A stretch of 64,000 nt of DNA. It comes from Dinoroseobacter shibae DFL 12 = DSM 16493 (GTDB lineage: Bacteria; Pseudomonadota; Alphaproteobacteria; Rhodobacterales; Rhodobacteraceae). Below are positions 18,919-27,322 of this stretch, in pieces (position 1 is the stretch's first letter; the number at the start of each line of letters is the position of its first letter). The translations under genes were made by a program, and so were the position numbers. A model generated the notes under the pieces. That model was not told the DNA's origin, did no database searches, and saw only the letters and a list, made by a program, of their open reading frames with translations. The DNA lies in assembly GCF_000018145.1 (NCBI RefSeq), contig NC_009952.1, positions 1,302,001 to 1,366,000 on the forward strand. The letters run 5' to 3'.

Positions 18919-19811
18919 CCATTCGTATCGGCAATGCGCCCTGTTCCTGGGGTGTGGAATTCGCGGGCGATCCGCGCAATCCCGACTGGCGGCAGGTTCT
19001 GCGCGAGACCGCGGCAGCGGGCTACACGGGCATCGAGCTGGGCCCGATCGGCTTCATGCCCGAGGACCCGCCACAGGTCGCCGACGCCCTCGCCGAACAT
19101 GAGCTGGAGCTGATCGGCGGCGTCGTCTTTCGCCCCTTCCATGACCGGGCGGCGTGGGAGGAGGTGCTGGATGCTTCCGTCCGCACCTGCAAGGCGTTGG
19201 TCGCCCATGGCGCGCAGCATCTCGTGCTGATCGACTCGATCTCGCCGCGCCGCGCGCCCACGGCGGGTCGGGCAGGGGCTGCCGAACAGATGGACGCGGT
19301 GGAATGGGCCGCCTTTCGCGACCGCATCGCCCATGTGGCGCGGATGGGAGCCGATGAGTACGGGCTGACCGTGGGCATCCATGCCCATGCCGCGGGCTTC
19401 ATGGATTTCGAGCCGGAGCTGGAGCGCCTGCTGGACGAGGTGGATGACAGCATCCTCAAGATCTGCTTCGACACGGGCCACCATTCCTATGCGGGCTTCG
19501 ACCCGGTGGCCTTCATGCAGCGGCATTTGCCGCGCATCAGCTACATGCATTTCAAGGATATCGATCCCGCCGTGAAGGCGAACGTCATCGCGCGGGGGAC
19601 CGGATTCTACGACGCCTGCGGCCAGGGAATTTTCTGTAATCTCGGTGAAGGCGACGTGAATTTCCCGCGCGTCCGCCAATTGCTGATCGATCACGGGTTC
19701 GACGGTTGGTGCACGGTGGAACAGGACTGCGATCCGACCCTGCCGGACACCGACCCCTTCGGCGATGCCATGACCAACCGCGCCTATCTGCGCGCCATCG
19801 GATTTGAATGA
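18915..19811 (+). CDS. Sugar phosphate isomerase/epimerase-like, possible inosose dehydratase
   Basis: A 298-aa xylose-isomerase-like TIM barrel, the fold used by IolE (2-keto-myo-inositol dehydratase) and by inosose isomerases. The opening GNAPCSWGVEF and GIELGPIGFMP and the metal-site residues in HAHAAGF, CFDTGHH, HFKDID and VEQDCD are as expected. It is the only candidate dehydratase in this window, so it may fill the IolE step between IolG and IolD; its N-terminus is nevertheless unlike the classical Bacillus or rhizobial IolE that I remember. Start is GTG 18915, overlapping the previous stop by 4 bp (GTGA), with GGGAG upstream. Confidence 0.75.
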   Translation: MTIRIGNAPCSWGVEFAGDPRNPDWRQVLRETAAAGYTGIELGPIGFMPEDPPQVADALAEHELELIGGVVFRPFHDRAAWEEVLDASVRTCKALVAHGAQHLVLIDSISPRRAPTAGRAGAAEQMDAVEWAAFRDRIAHVARMGADEYGLTVGIHAHAAGFMDFEPELERLLDEVDDSILKICFDTGHHSYAGFDPVAFMQRHLPRISYMHFKDIDPAVKANVIARGTGFYDACGQGIFCNLGEGDVNFPRVRQLLIDHGFDGWCTVEQDCDPTLPDTDPFGDAMTNRAYLRAIGFE

Positions 19812-19818
19812 GACAGCC

Positions 19819-20952
19819 ATGAAGAAACTGACCTGGGGCATGATCGGCGGCGGCGAAGGCAGCCAGATCGGGCCGGCGCATCGGCTGGGCGCGCTGGCGG
19901 ACGGTAATTTCACGCTGACTGCGGGCGCGCTGGACGCGGACGGCCCCAGGGGCAAGGCCTATGCCGAGCGCCTCGGCGTTGCCCCGGACCGCGCCTATGG
20001 CGATTGGCGCGAGATGCTCGCGGGCGAACGGGATCGCCCCGACAAGCTGGACCTCGTTACCGTCGCCACGCCCAACGCCACCCATTTCGAGATCACCAAG
20101 GCTTTCCTGAACGCCGGGTTCAACGTGCTGTGCGAGAAGCCCATGACCATGACGGTCGAAGAGGGGGAGGAGATCGTGCGCATCGCCGAGGCCTCGGGTC
20201 GGATCTGCGCGGTGAATTACTGCTACTCGGCCTACCCGATGGTGCGGGAAATGCGCGCCATGGTGCACCGGGGCGATTTGGGCGCAATCCGCACGGTCGT
20301 TACCAACTTCTCCCACGGGCATCACGCCGCCGGGGACGATGCCGACAACCCGCGCGTGCGCTGGCGCTACGATCCGGCCATGGCGGGGGTCTCGGGGCAA
20401 ATGGCCGATTGCGGGATCCATGCGCTCCACCTGGCGTCCTTCATCACCGGGGACGAGGTGCGCACCTTGTCGGCGGATTTCGCATCCACCGTGCCCTCCC
20501 GCGTGCTGGAGGATGACGCGATGGTCAATTTCCGGATGGAGGGGGGCACGGTCGGCAGGCTCTGGTCCTCGACCATCGCCATCGGACGGATGCACGGGCT
20601 CGATATCCAGGTCTTCGGCGAACTGGGCGGCATCCGGTGGGCCTCCGAGCAGCCCAACCAAGTTTACTACACGCGCCTGAACGGGCGCACCGAGATCATC
20701 GAGAAGGGCGAGGCGGGGCTGACCTCCGAGGCGCAGCGCCTCAGCCGCGTGGCCATCGCCCACCCGGAGGGGTTCCCGCTGGCGGTCGCGAACATCTATG
20801 TCGATCTCGCGGCCCGGATCCGTGGCGAGGCCTCGGGCGACCTGCCCCTGGCGGTGGATGGGTTGCGGTCCATGGCGGCGGTGCACGCGGCCGTGCAAAG
20901 CGCGGGGCAAAACGGGGCCTGGGTCGATGCCCGTCCGCCCTCCTTGCGGTAA
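19819..20952 (+). CDS. Gfo/Idh/MocA-family oxidoreductase
   Basis: A 377-aa dehydrogenase, the third of this family in the locus. The N-terminal motif GMIGGGEGSQIG (residues 7-18) is a longer, different cofactor loop from the other two, and the EKP triad is at 106-108, followed by NYCYSAYPMVREMR. Subfamily members in inositol clusters oxidise scyllo- or other inositols, but I cannot assign one. It begins 7 bp after the preceding gene, the last of that operon, and converges on the lacI-type gene 30 bp downstream. Confidence 0.82.
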   Translation: MKKLTWGMIGGGEGSQIGPAHRLGALADGNFTLTAGALDADGPRGKAYAERLGVAPDRAYGDWREMLAGERDRPDKLDLVTVATPNATHFEITKAFLNAGFNVLCEKPMTMTVEEGEEIVRIAEASGRICAVNYCYSAYPMVREMRAMVHRGDLGAIRTVVTNFSHGHHAAGDDADNPRVRWRYDPAMAGVSGQMADCGIHALHLASFITGDEVRTLSADFASTVPSRVLEDDAMVNFRMEGGTVGRLWSSTIAIGRMHGLDIQVFGELGGIRWASEQPNQVYYTRLNGRTEIIEKGEAGLTSEAQRLSRVAIAHPEGFPLAVANIYVDLAARIRGEASGDLPLAVDGLRSMAAVHAAVQSAGQNGAWVDARPPSLR

Positions 20953-20982
20953 GGCTGCGCGCAGGGTTCTGGCCGAGCGGCC

Positions 20983-21981
20983 TCAGGGCACGGGGCGCAG
21001 CGTCCCCCGTTCGATCACCTCGCAGGCAAAGAGCCGGGCCTCGGGATATCGGTCCGGCTCTTCGAGCATGGCCACGACCAACTCGATGGAACTGCTGATG
21101 ATCTGCTGCACGGGCTGACGAATGGTGGTGAGGTCCAGATTGCTCCAGCCGGCCATTTCCATGTCGTTGAGACCGATGATCCCGACATCTTGGGGCACGC
21201 GCAGGCCCGCCGCCTCGATCGCGGCCAGCGCGCCTATGGACAGAACATCATCGCCGCAGAAATACGCCTCCGCCGGGCCGTGCTGCAACAGCCGGGACAT
21301 CTCGGTCTTGCCTGCGTCGAAGGAATAGGCGGCAGCGAAGCTTTCCGAGACCTCGATGCCGTTGCGGCGGGCGACGACCTGGTGGAATCCCTCGCGGCGA
21401 TCAATGGTCGAGGTGGCCTCGCGGGGGCCGCCCATGAACCCGATCTTGTGGTAGCCGCGCGCCAGCAGGGTGCGCGCCGCCATCCGGCCGCATTCGATAT
21501 TGTCGATGCCCACCACGTGGACATGGGGCGCGCTGGCAAAGCGTCCGAAGGAATGGACAACCGGAATCCCGGCATCCCGGAACGCCTTGGAGAAACTGGG
21601 GGGCAACGTCGACGAGGCGACGATCACTCCGTCGACCGAGTATTGCCGCAGCATGCTGATCGAGTTTTCCGGGTCGTTCTCGTCCGACAGGTTCACCAGC
21701 AGCGGACGCAACCCGCGCTCCTGCAACAGCCGGGTGAAGAGGTCGAACACCTCCAGAAAGAGCGGATTGCGGAAGTTGTTCGAGATCAGCCCGATCAGCT
21801 TGGTCCGCCCGGTCGTCAGCGACGAGGCGAGCGCATTGGGCCGATAGCCAAGCTCCACCGCGGCCTTTTCAACCTTGCGGCGGGTCTTGGGCGAGACCGA
21901 CGCGCCCTCGGTGAAGGTCCGCGAGACCGCCGACCGCGAAACCCCGGCGCGTTCCGCGACTTCTTTCAAAGTGACAGGCAT
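20983..21981 (-). CDS. LacI-family transcriptional regulator of the inositol locus
   Basis: A 332-aa LacI/GalR regulator. The N-terminal helix-turn-helix (VTLKEVAERAGVSRSAVSR, residues 3-21) and the hinge helix around residues 48-58 precede a periplasmic-binding-protein-like effector domain. It should repress the iol units and be released by inositol or a catabolite. A strong AGGAGG site precedes ATG 21981. The palindrome at 22041-22054 lies 60 bp upstream, between this gene and the importer operon, so autoregulation is likely. Confidence 0.9.
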   Translation of the reverse strand: MPVTLKEVAERAGVSRSAVSRTFTEGASVSPKTRRKVEKAAVELGYRPNALASSLTTGRTKLIGLISNNFRNPLFLEVFDLFTRLLQERGLRPLLVNLSDENDPENSISMLRQYSVDGVIVASSTLPPSFSKAFRDAGIPVVHSFGRFASAPHVHVVGIDNIECGRMAARTLLARGYHKIGFMGGPREATSTIDRREGFHQVVARRNGIEVSESFAAAYSFDAGKTEMSRLLQHGPAEAYFCGDDVLSIGALAAIEAAGLRVPQDVGIIGLNDMEMAGWSNLDLTTIRQPVQQIISSSIELVVAMLEEPDRYPEARLFACEVIERGTLRPVP

Positions 21982-22040
21982 CGTTCCTCCTGTGCCTGCA
22001 GGGAAGATAGAAGAGCTGTCAGAAAATTGGAACCATATTT

Positions 22041-22054
22041 TGCAACCGGTTGCA
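22041..22054. promoter_or_regulatory. LacI-family operator between lacI-type gene and importer operon
   Basis: A perfect 14-bp palindrome, TGCAACCGGTTGCA, in the divergent intergenic region. It matches the core of the site at 17766-17781; over 16 bases only the last one differs. A TTGACG hexamer at 22057-22062 lies right beside it and could be a -35 element of the importer promoter, although I see no good matching -10. Confidence 0.8.
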
Positions 22055-22153
22055 TTTTGACGGACCTTGTGCTTGTGTCAGGGGAAGGCGGGCCATCCGT
22101 CTGGTGTGACAGGCGCGCCCGAGATGCGCGCGGACATAGTCTGGGAGGACGAC

Positions 22154-23101
22154 ATGAAAACCATCCTGAAATCGGTGGCGCTTGGTGCCGCACTGGTCGC
22201 GGCACCTTTCGCATCCTTCGCGCAGAGTGACGATGATCTGAATTACGTGCTGGTCAGCCATGCACCCGACAGTGACACCTGGTGGAACACCATCAAGAAC
22301 GGCATCGCGCTGGCGGGCGAGCAGATGGGCGTGTCGGTCGAATACCGCAACCCGCCCACCGGTGACATTGCCGACATGGCGCGAATCATCGAGCAGGCCG
22401 CGGCCTCCGCGCCCGATGGCATCATCACCACGCTGGCGGATTTCGACGTGCTGCAAGGGCCGATCAAGAACGCGGTCGATCAGGGCATCGATGTCATCAT
22501 CATGAATACCGGCACACCCGAACAGGCCCGCGAGATCGGCGCCCTGATGTATGTCGGCCAGCCCGAGTACGACGCGGGCTTCGCCGCCGGGCAGCGCGCC
22601 AAGGGCGAGGGGGTCACCAAGTTTCTTTGCGTGAACCACGCGATCCAGCAGCCCACCGTGGGCGAGCGCTGCCGCGGCTATGCCGACGGGCTCGGGATCG
22701 AGCTGGGCGATGCGATGATGGACAGCGGCACCGACCCCGCCGAGATCAAGAACAAGGTCATGGCCTACCTGTCCACGAATGAAGACGTCGATGGCATCCT
22801 GACCCTCGGCCCGGTCTCGGCGGACCCGACCATCGCGGCGCTGAACGAGATGGGCCTGGCGGGCGAAATCCATTTCGGCACCTTCGATCTGGGCGAGGAA
22901 ATCGTGAAGGCGATCAAGGACGGCACCATCAACTGGGGCATCGACCAGCAGCCCTTCCTGCAGGCCTACATGCCGGTGGTGATCCTGGCCAACTGGGACC
23001 GCTACGGGGTTTTGCCGGGCAACAACATCAACTCCGGCCCAGGCTTCGTGACCGCCTCCGGTCTGGAGAAGGTCGAGGCCTTCGCGGGCGAGTACCGCTA
23101 A
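22154..23101 (+). CDS. Sugar/inositol ABC transporter substrate-binding protein
   Basis: A 315-aa periplasmic binding protein of the ribose/inositol (cluster B) type. Residues 1-23 form a signal peptide ending FASFAQ. The mature part begins with the LNYVLVSHAPDSDTWW segment and keeps the GDIADMARIIEQA and GTPEQAREIG patterns of type I binding proteins. Position at the head of an importer operon next to iol genes and an iol-type operator suggests inositol or a related cyclitol as ligand. GGGAGG precedes ATG 22154. A strong hairpin follows the stop codon. Confidence 0.88.
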   Translation: MKTILKSVALGAALVAAPFASFAQSDDDLNYVLVSHAPDSDTWWNTIKNGIALAGEQMGVSVEYRNPPTGDIADMARIIEQAAASAPDGIITTLADFDVLQGPIKNAVDQGIDVIIMNTGTPEQAREIGALMYVGQPEYDAGFAAGQRAKGEGVTKFLCVNHAIQQPTVGERCRGYADGLGIELGDAMMDSGTDPAEIKNKVMAYLSTNEDVDGILTLGPVSADPTIAALNEMGLAGEIHFGTFDLGEEIVKAIKDGTINWGIDQQPFLQAYMPVVILANWDRYGVLPGNNINSGPGFVTASGLEKVEAFAGEYR

Positions 23102-23106
23102 TCCAT

Positions 23107-23138
23107 ACAGGGGCGGCCCGGCAACCGGCCGCCCCTGT
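23107..23138 (+). terminator. Hairpin between binding-protein and permease genes
   Basis: A perfect 12-bp inverted repeat (23107-23118 with 23127-23138; arms ACAGGGGCGGCC and GGCCGCCCCTGT) with an eight-base loop starts 5 bp after the binding-protein stop. The following bases are only mildly T-rich. It most likely acts as a leaky terminator or 3' stabiliser, giving more binding protein than membrane components, a common arrangement in importer operons. Confidence 0.6.
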
Positions 23139-23166
23139 TGTCTCTATCTGATCTTTGGGGGAAATC

Positions 23167-24291
23167 ATGACCGAGACAGCACCGCCGGCGCCCGTTGTCG
23201 ATGAACGTATCAAACAGACATCGAAGTTCCGTCAGGCCCTGATCCGTCCCGAGTTGGGCGGGATCTGCGGCACTGTCATCGTCTTTGTCTTCTTCTTTCT
23301 GACCGCCTTCGACAGCGGCATGTTCACGCCGCAAGGGGTCCTGAACTGGACCCTTGTCTCGGCACAATTCATGATCATCGCCGTGGGCGCGTGCCTGTTG
23401 ATGATCGCGGGCGAGTTTGACCTGTCGGTCGGCTCGATGATCGGCTTCGCGGGCATGATGATCGCGGTCTTCGGCGTGGTGCTGGCCTGGCCCATGTGGA
23501 TCGCCATCCTGATCACCTTCGCCATTTGCCTGTCCATCGGGGCACTGAATGGCGCGATCGTGATCCGAACCGGCCTGCCGAGCTTCATCGTGACGCTCGC
23601 TTTCTTGTTCATCCTGCGTGGCTTCACCATCTTCATCCCCCAGACGCTGGAAAGCAAAACCATCATCGGAGGCATCCGCGACGCGGCCGAAGGCGACTGG
23701 CTGGCGCCGGTCTTCGGCGGCAAGATCGGCAACGGGTTTTTCCAATGGCTCGGCGATATCGGCGTGATCGAGACCTTCTCTCGCGGTAACCGCGCGGGGG
23801 AGGCGGTGATCGACGGTCTGCCCATGCTGGTGATCTGGGCGCTGCTGCTGATCGCATTCGGTCATATCCTGCTGACCCGCACCCGCTTCGGCAACTGGAT
23901 CTTCGCCGCCGGCGGGGATGCGGAGGCCGCGCGCAATTCCGGCGTGCCCGTGAACAAGGTCAAGATCCTGATGTTCATGTTTACCGCCTTCTGCGCCTGC
24001 GTCTTCGCCACCTGCCAGGTGATGGAGTTCGGCTCTGCGGGCGCGGATCGCGGGCTTCTGAAGGAATTCGAGGCGATCATCGCCGTGGTGATCGGCGGCG
24101 CGCTCCTGACCGGCGGTTACGGGTCGGTGATCGGGGCGGCCCTTGGTGCGCTGATCTTCGGCGTGGTCCAGCAGGGGCTGTTTTTCGCCGGGGTCGAAAG
24201 CTCGCTCTTCCGGGTGTTCCTGGGGGTCATCCTGCTCGGCGCGGTGATCCTGAACACTTATATCCGGCGCATGATCACGGGGGAGCGTTGA
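23167..24291 (+). CDS. Sugar/inositol ABC transporter permease
   Basis: A 374-aa inner-membrane permease of the RbsC type (BPD_transp_2 family) with about ten hydrophobic helices starting near residue 35. Conserved landmarks are MIAGEFDLSVGSM (about residues 80-92), SFIVTLAFLFILRG, and the GAxALGxxARYSG-like cytoplasmic loop equivalent here reading AAGGDAEAARNSGVPV. ATG 23167 follows GGGGGA; an in-frame GTG or ATG-like start 12 bp earlier is less well placed. It is 1 bp upstream of the ATPase gene. Confidence 0.9.
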   Translation: MTETAPPAPVVDERIKQTSKFRQALIRPELGGICGTVIVFVFFFLTAFDSGMFTPQGVLNWTLVSAQFMIIAVGACLLMIAGEFDLSVGSMIGFAGMMIAVFGVVLAWPMWIAILITFAICLSIGALNGAIVIRTGLPSFIVTLAFLFILRGFTIFIPQTLESKTIIGGIRDAAEGDWLAPVFGGKIGNGFFQWLGDIGVIETFSRGNRAGEAVIDGLPMLVIWALLLIAFGHILLTRTRFGNWIFAAGGDAEAARNSGVPVNKVKILMFMFTAFCACVFATCQVMEFGSAGADRGLLKEFEAIIAVVIGGALLTGGYGSVIGAALGALIFGVVQQGLFFAGVESSLFRVFLGVILLGAVILNTYIRRMITGER

Positions 24292-24292
24292 C

Positions 24293-25087
24293 ATGGACTC
24301 CAGAACCAACCGCGCCCCCATCATCCAGATGAAGAACATCGAGAAACACTTCGGCGCGGTCATCGCGCTCGCCGGGGTGTCCATCGATATCTTCCCGGGC
24401 GAGTGTCACTGCCTGCTCGGCGATAACGGGGCGGGCAAGTCGACCTTCATCAAGACCATGTCCGGGGTGCACAAGCCCACCAAGGGCGAGATCATCTTCG
24501 AAGGCAGACCGATGCACTTCGAAGACCCTCGCGACGCGATGGAGGCCGGGATCGCCACCGTCCATCAGCACCTCGCGATGATCCCGCTGATGTCGGTGAG
24601 CCGCAATTTCTTCATGGGTAACGAGCCGGTGAAGAAGATCGCGGGCATCAATTTCCTCGACCGCGAGTTCGCCGACCGGGTCACCATGGAAGAGATGCGC
24701 AAGATGGGCATCAACCTGCGCGGCCCGGACCAGGCGGTGGGCACGCTCTCGGGCGGTGAGCGCCAGACCGTCGCGATCTCGCGCGCTGTCTATTTCGGGG
24801 CCAAGGTGCTGATCCTGGACGAGCCGACCTCCGCGCTTGGGGTGCGTCAGACCTCCAACGTGCTGGCCACCATCGACAAGGTGCGCAAGCAGGGGGTCGC
24901 GGTGGTGTTCATCACCCACAATGTGCGCCACGCCATGGCCGTGGGCGACCGGTTCACGGTGCTCAACCGGGGCCAGACCCTGGGCACGGCAGAGCGTGGG
25001 GAAATCACCCCCGAAGAATTGCAGGACATGATGGCCGGCGGGCAGGAGCTCGCGACGCTCGAAGGGTCTCTCGGTGGCACCGTCTGA
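24293..25087 (+). CDS. Sugar/inositol ABC transporter ATP-binding protein
   Basis: A 264-aa single-domain ABC ATPase. Walker A GDNGAGKST is at residues 43-51, the signature LSGGERQ at 152-158 and Walker B LILDEP at 173-178, with the switch His in VFITHN. Many ribose-type importers use a tandem, two-domain ATPase (RbsA); this one has only one domain and probably forms a homodimer, as in the FrcA/inositol importers of rhizobia and roseobacters. Starts 1 bp after the permease stop. Confidence 0.92.
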   Translation: MDSRTNRAPIIQMKNIEKHFGAVIALAGVSIDIFPGECHCLLGDNGAGKSTFIKTMSGVHKPTKGEIIFEGRPMHFEDPRDAMEAGIATVHQHLAMIPLMSVSRNFFMGNEPVKKIAGINFLDREFADRVTMEEMRKMGINLRGPDQAVGTLSGGERQTVAISRAVYFGAKVLILDEPTSALGVRQTSNVLATIDKVRKQGVAVVFITHNVRHAMAVGDRFTVLNRGQTLGTAERGEITPEELQDMMAGGQELATLEGSLGGTV

Positions 25088-25316
25088 TCCCAAGCCGAAG
25101 CGGCGGCGCAAGGCCGTGCTCGACCTGCGCGTGCCGTTCTTCCGCCCGGTCTGGCGCCGGGTGGCGATGGTGCTGGTTCTGGCGCTTTGGACCGGTGTCG
25201 AGGTGAGCATGGGCAACCCGTTCTGGGCACTCCTGGCGGGCGGTATCGGGGTCTACGCGATCTATGTCTTTGCCTTCGACTTCGATCCCCCGGATGACGG
25301 TGCCGATAGCGGATGA
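25074..25316 (+). CDS. Small membrane protein in the importer operon
   Basis: An 80-aa protein with a basic N-terminus (about residues 6-28), two hydrophobic segments near residues 29-45 and 49-68, and an acidic tail. I do not recognise a family. The GTG start overlaps the ATPase gene by 14 bp with AAGGG upstream, and its stop overlaps the next ATG by 4 bp, so it is translationally coupled on both sides and very likely real. Position suggests a membrane accessory of the transporter, but that is inference. Confidence 0.65.
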   Translation: MAPSDPKPKRRRKAVLDLRVPFFRPVWRRVAMVLVLALWTGVEVSMGNPFWALLAGGIGVYAIYVFAFDFDPPDDGADSG

Positions 25317-26482
25317 CCACGGCGCAAGGCTATTTCGAACCCGGTGCCTGCGACCTGCCTGCCTTCGAGGCGCTGATCTCGCAGCAGCTCGATCCGCAAC
25401 GCGTGCCGCATGCGGCCGAGATCGCATCGGGCATCCCGGTTTACGACATGACCGTGCGGTCGGGGGATTTGGCGGATGGTCTCGCGCGCCGTGCTCTGAT
25501 GGCGGAATGGGCCTGGGTGCTTGGCGCGGGGCCGGGGGTCTTCGTGCTGCGCCGCGCGCTGACGGATCACGCCATACTCGACGCGGTCACGGCCCGCTAT
25601 CTCGACATCATCGCCGCGGAGAAATCCGCAGGCGGCCCCGGTGCGGACCATTTCGCCGCCGCAGGGGCCAATGACCGGATCTGGAACAGCCTTGAGAAGC
25701 TCTGCCGCGCCGATCCCGAGCTCTTCGCGCTCTATTTCGGCACCCCGGCTCTGACCGCCGCGGCCGAGGCGTGGCTGGGCCCCGGTTTCCAGATGACCGC
25801 GCAGATCAACCTCGTGCACCCCGGCGGGGCCGCGCAGACGGGGCACCGCGACTACCATCTCGGGTTCCAGAGCGCGGACCAGGCGGCCCGGTACCCCGCC
25901 CATGTCCATGCCCTGTCCCCGGCGCTGACCCTGCAGGGGGGCATCGCCCATTGCGACATGCCCGTGGAGAGCGGCCCGACCAAGCTCTTGCCCTGGTCGC
26001 AGCAGTTCCCGACCGGCTATCTCGCCTTCCATGACCCGGCCTTTGGCGAGGTGTTCGAGCGCGCCCATGTGCAGCTGCCGCTCGCCAAGGGCGAAGCGCT
26101 GTTCTTCAACCCGGCGCTCTTTCATGCGGCCGGGGCGAACCGCAGCGCGGATATCCACCGCATGGTCAACCTGCTGCAAGTCTCGTCCCCCTTCGGTCGC
26201 GCGATGGAGGCGCTGGATCGCCCCGCCATGTGCCGCGCGCTCTATCCCGTGTTGCAACGTCTGGCGGCCGAGGAACGCCTGGGGTCCGCAGCCCTTTCCG
26301 CGGTCATCGCCTGCGCCGCCGAAGGCTACGCCTTTCCCACAAATCTCGACACCGACCCGCCGAGCGGCAGTCTCGCCCCGGAAACCCAGGCCGAGTTGAT
26401 GCAGCGCGCACTGGACGCGGGGCTGAGCCCGGCTGCGTTCGAGGCGGCGCTGGACGCCCAGGCCGCGCGCCGCACCCCGTGA
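25313..26482 (+). CDS. Phytanoyl-CoA dioxygenase (PhyH) family protein
   Basis: A 389-aa protein with the non-haem iron facial triad of 2-oxoglutarate oxygenases: His178 and Asp180 in GHRDYHLGF and His271 in NPALFHAAGANRS, with nearby Arg277 or Arg283 available for 2-oxoglutarate. The PhyH family hydroxylates or oxidatively cleaves varied small molecules (for example ectoine or phosphonates), so substrate is open. It lies between the inositol-type importer and a second iolB, coupled by a 4-bp overlap to the upstream small protein. A role in preparing a modified cyclitol for the iol pathway is inferred from context only. Confidence 0.8.
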   Translation: MTTAQGYFEPGACDLPAFEALISQQLDPQRVPHAAEIASGIPVYDMTVRSGDLADGLARRALMAEWAWVLGAGPGVFVLRRALTDHAILDAVTARYLDIIAAEKSAGGPGADHFAAAGANDRIWNSLEKLCRADPELFALYFGTPALTAAAEAWLGPGFQMTAQINLVHPGGAAQTGHRDYHLGFQSADQAARYPAHVHALSPALTLQGGIAHCDMPVESGPTKLLPWSQQFPTGYLAFHDPAFGEVFERAHVQLPLAKGEALFFNPALFHAAGANRSADIHRMVNLLQVSSPFGRAMEALDRPAMCRALYPVLQRLAAEERLGSAALSAVIACAAEGYAFPTNLDTDPPSGSLAPETQAELMQRALDAGLSPAAFEAALDAQAARRTP

Positions 26483-26493
26483 AGGAGCCCGCC

Positions 26494-27306
26494 ATGCCCG
26501 ATCTCTTGCGCCGACCCTCCGCGAGCACCGGCAAGGTGCACGCGATCTCCCCCGAGGCTGCGGGCTGGTCCTATGTCGGCTTCGACCTCTACCACCTTGC
26601 GCCGGGCGACAGCGCCGCCCAGGCCACCGGCGACCGGGAGGCGATCCTCGTGCTGGTCGAGGGCCGCGCCGAGATCACCGGCGGCGGGCAGGCTTTCGGC
26701 GAGATGGGCCAGCGGATGAACGTCTTCGACAAGACCCCGCCCCATTGCCTCTATATCCCCGGCGGCTCCGACTGGACCGCCACCGCGACCACACCCTGCA
26801 CCCTCGCGGTCTGCACCGCCCCGGCGCGGGGCAATCACCCCGTGCGGCGGCTCGGACCGGAGGGGATCGAGATGGTCCCGCGGGGCCGCGGCGCGAACCT
26901 GCGCCACATCCACAATATCGCCATGGAGGATCGCGACGTCGCCGGCAGCCTGCTGGTGACCGAGGTGTTCACCCCTGCGGGCAACTGGTCCTCCTATCCC
27001 AGCCACCGCCATGACGAGGACGACTTTCCGCGCATCACCTATCTCGAAGAGACCTATTACCACCGGCTCAACCCCGCGACCGGGTTCGGGATGCAGCGGG
27101 TCTATACCGACGATCTGTCGCTCGACGCGGCCATGGCGGTGCAGGACGGCGACGTGGTGCTGGTGCCGCGTGGCCACCACCCCTGCGCCGCGCCTTACGG
27201 GATCGAGATGTATTACCTCAACGTCATGGCCGGGCCGCGCCGCAACTGGCGCTTCGAACTGGACCCGAACCTCGCCTGGATCGCGGAGCGGGACGCCCGG
27301 GCCTGA
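26494..27306 (+). CDS. iolB: 5-deoxy-glucuronate isomerase, canonical-length copy
   Basis: A 270-aa bicupin whose opening (GKVHAISPEAAGWSYVGF) and length match the common bacterial IolB. Metal-site motifs are SHRHDEDDFP around residues 170-179, an LEETYYHR segment, and RGHHPCAAPYGIEMYY near the C-terminus. It duplicates the function assigned to the gene at 13974 but is only distantly similar. An AAGGAG site precedes ATG 26494. Last gene of the importer operon, converging on the aminotransferase gene 16 bp away. Confidence 0.88.
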   Translation: MPDLLRRPSASTGKVHAISPEAAGWSYVGFDLYHLAPGDSAAQATGDREAILVLVEGRAEITGGGQAFGEMGQRMNVFDKTPPHCLYIPGGSDWTATATTPCTLAVCTAPARGNHPVRRLGPEGIEMVPRGRGANLRHIHNIAMEDRDVAGSLLVTEVFTPAGNWSSYPSHRHDEDDFPRITYLEETYYHRLNPATGFGMQRVYTDDLSLDAAMAVQDGDVVLVPRGHHPCAAPYGIEMYYLNVMAGPRRNWRFELDPNLAWIAERDARA

Positions 27307-27322
27307 GCGCCCGACGCGGCGG

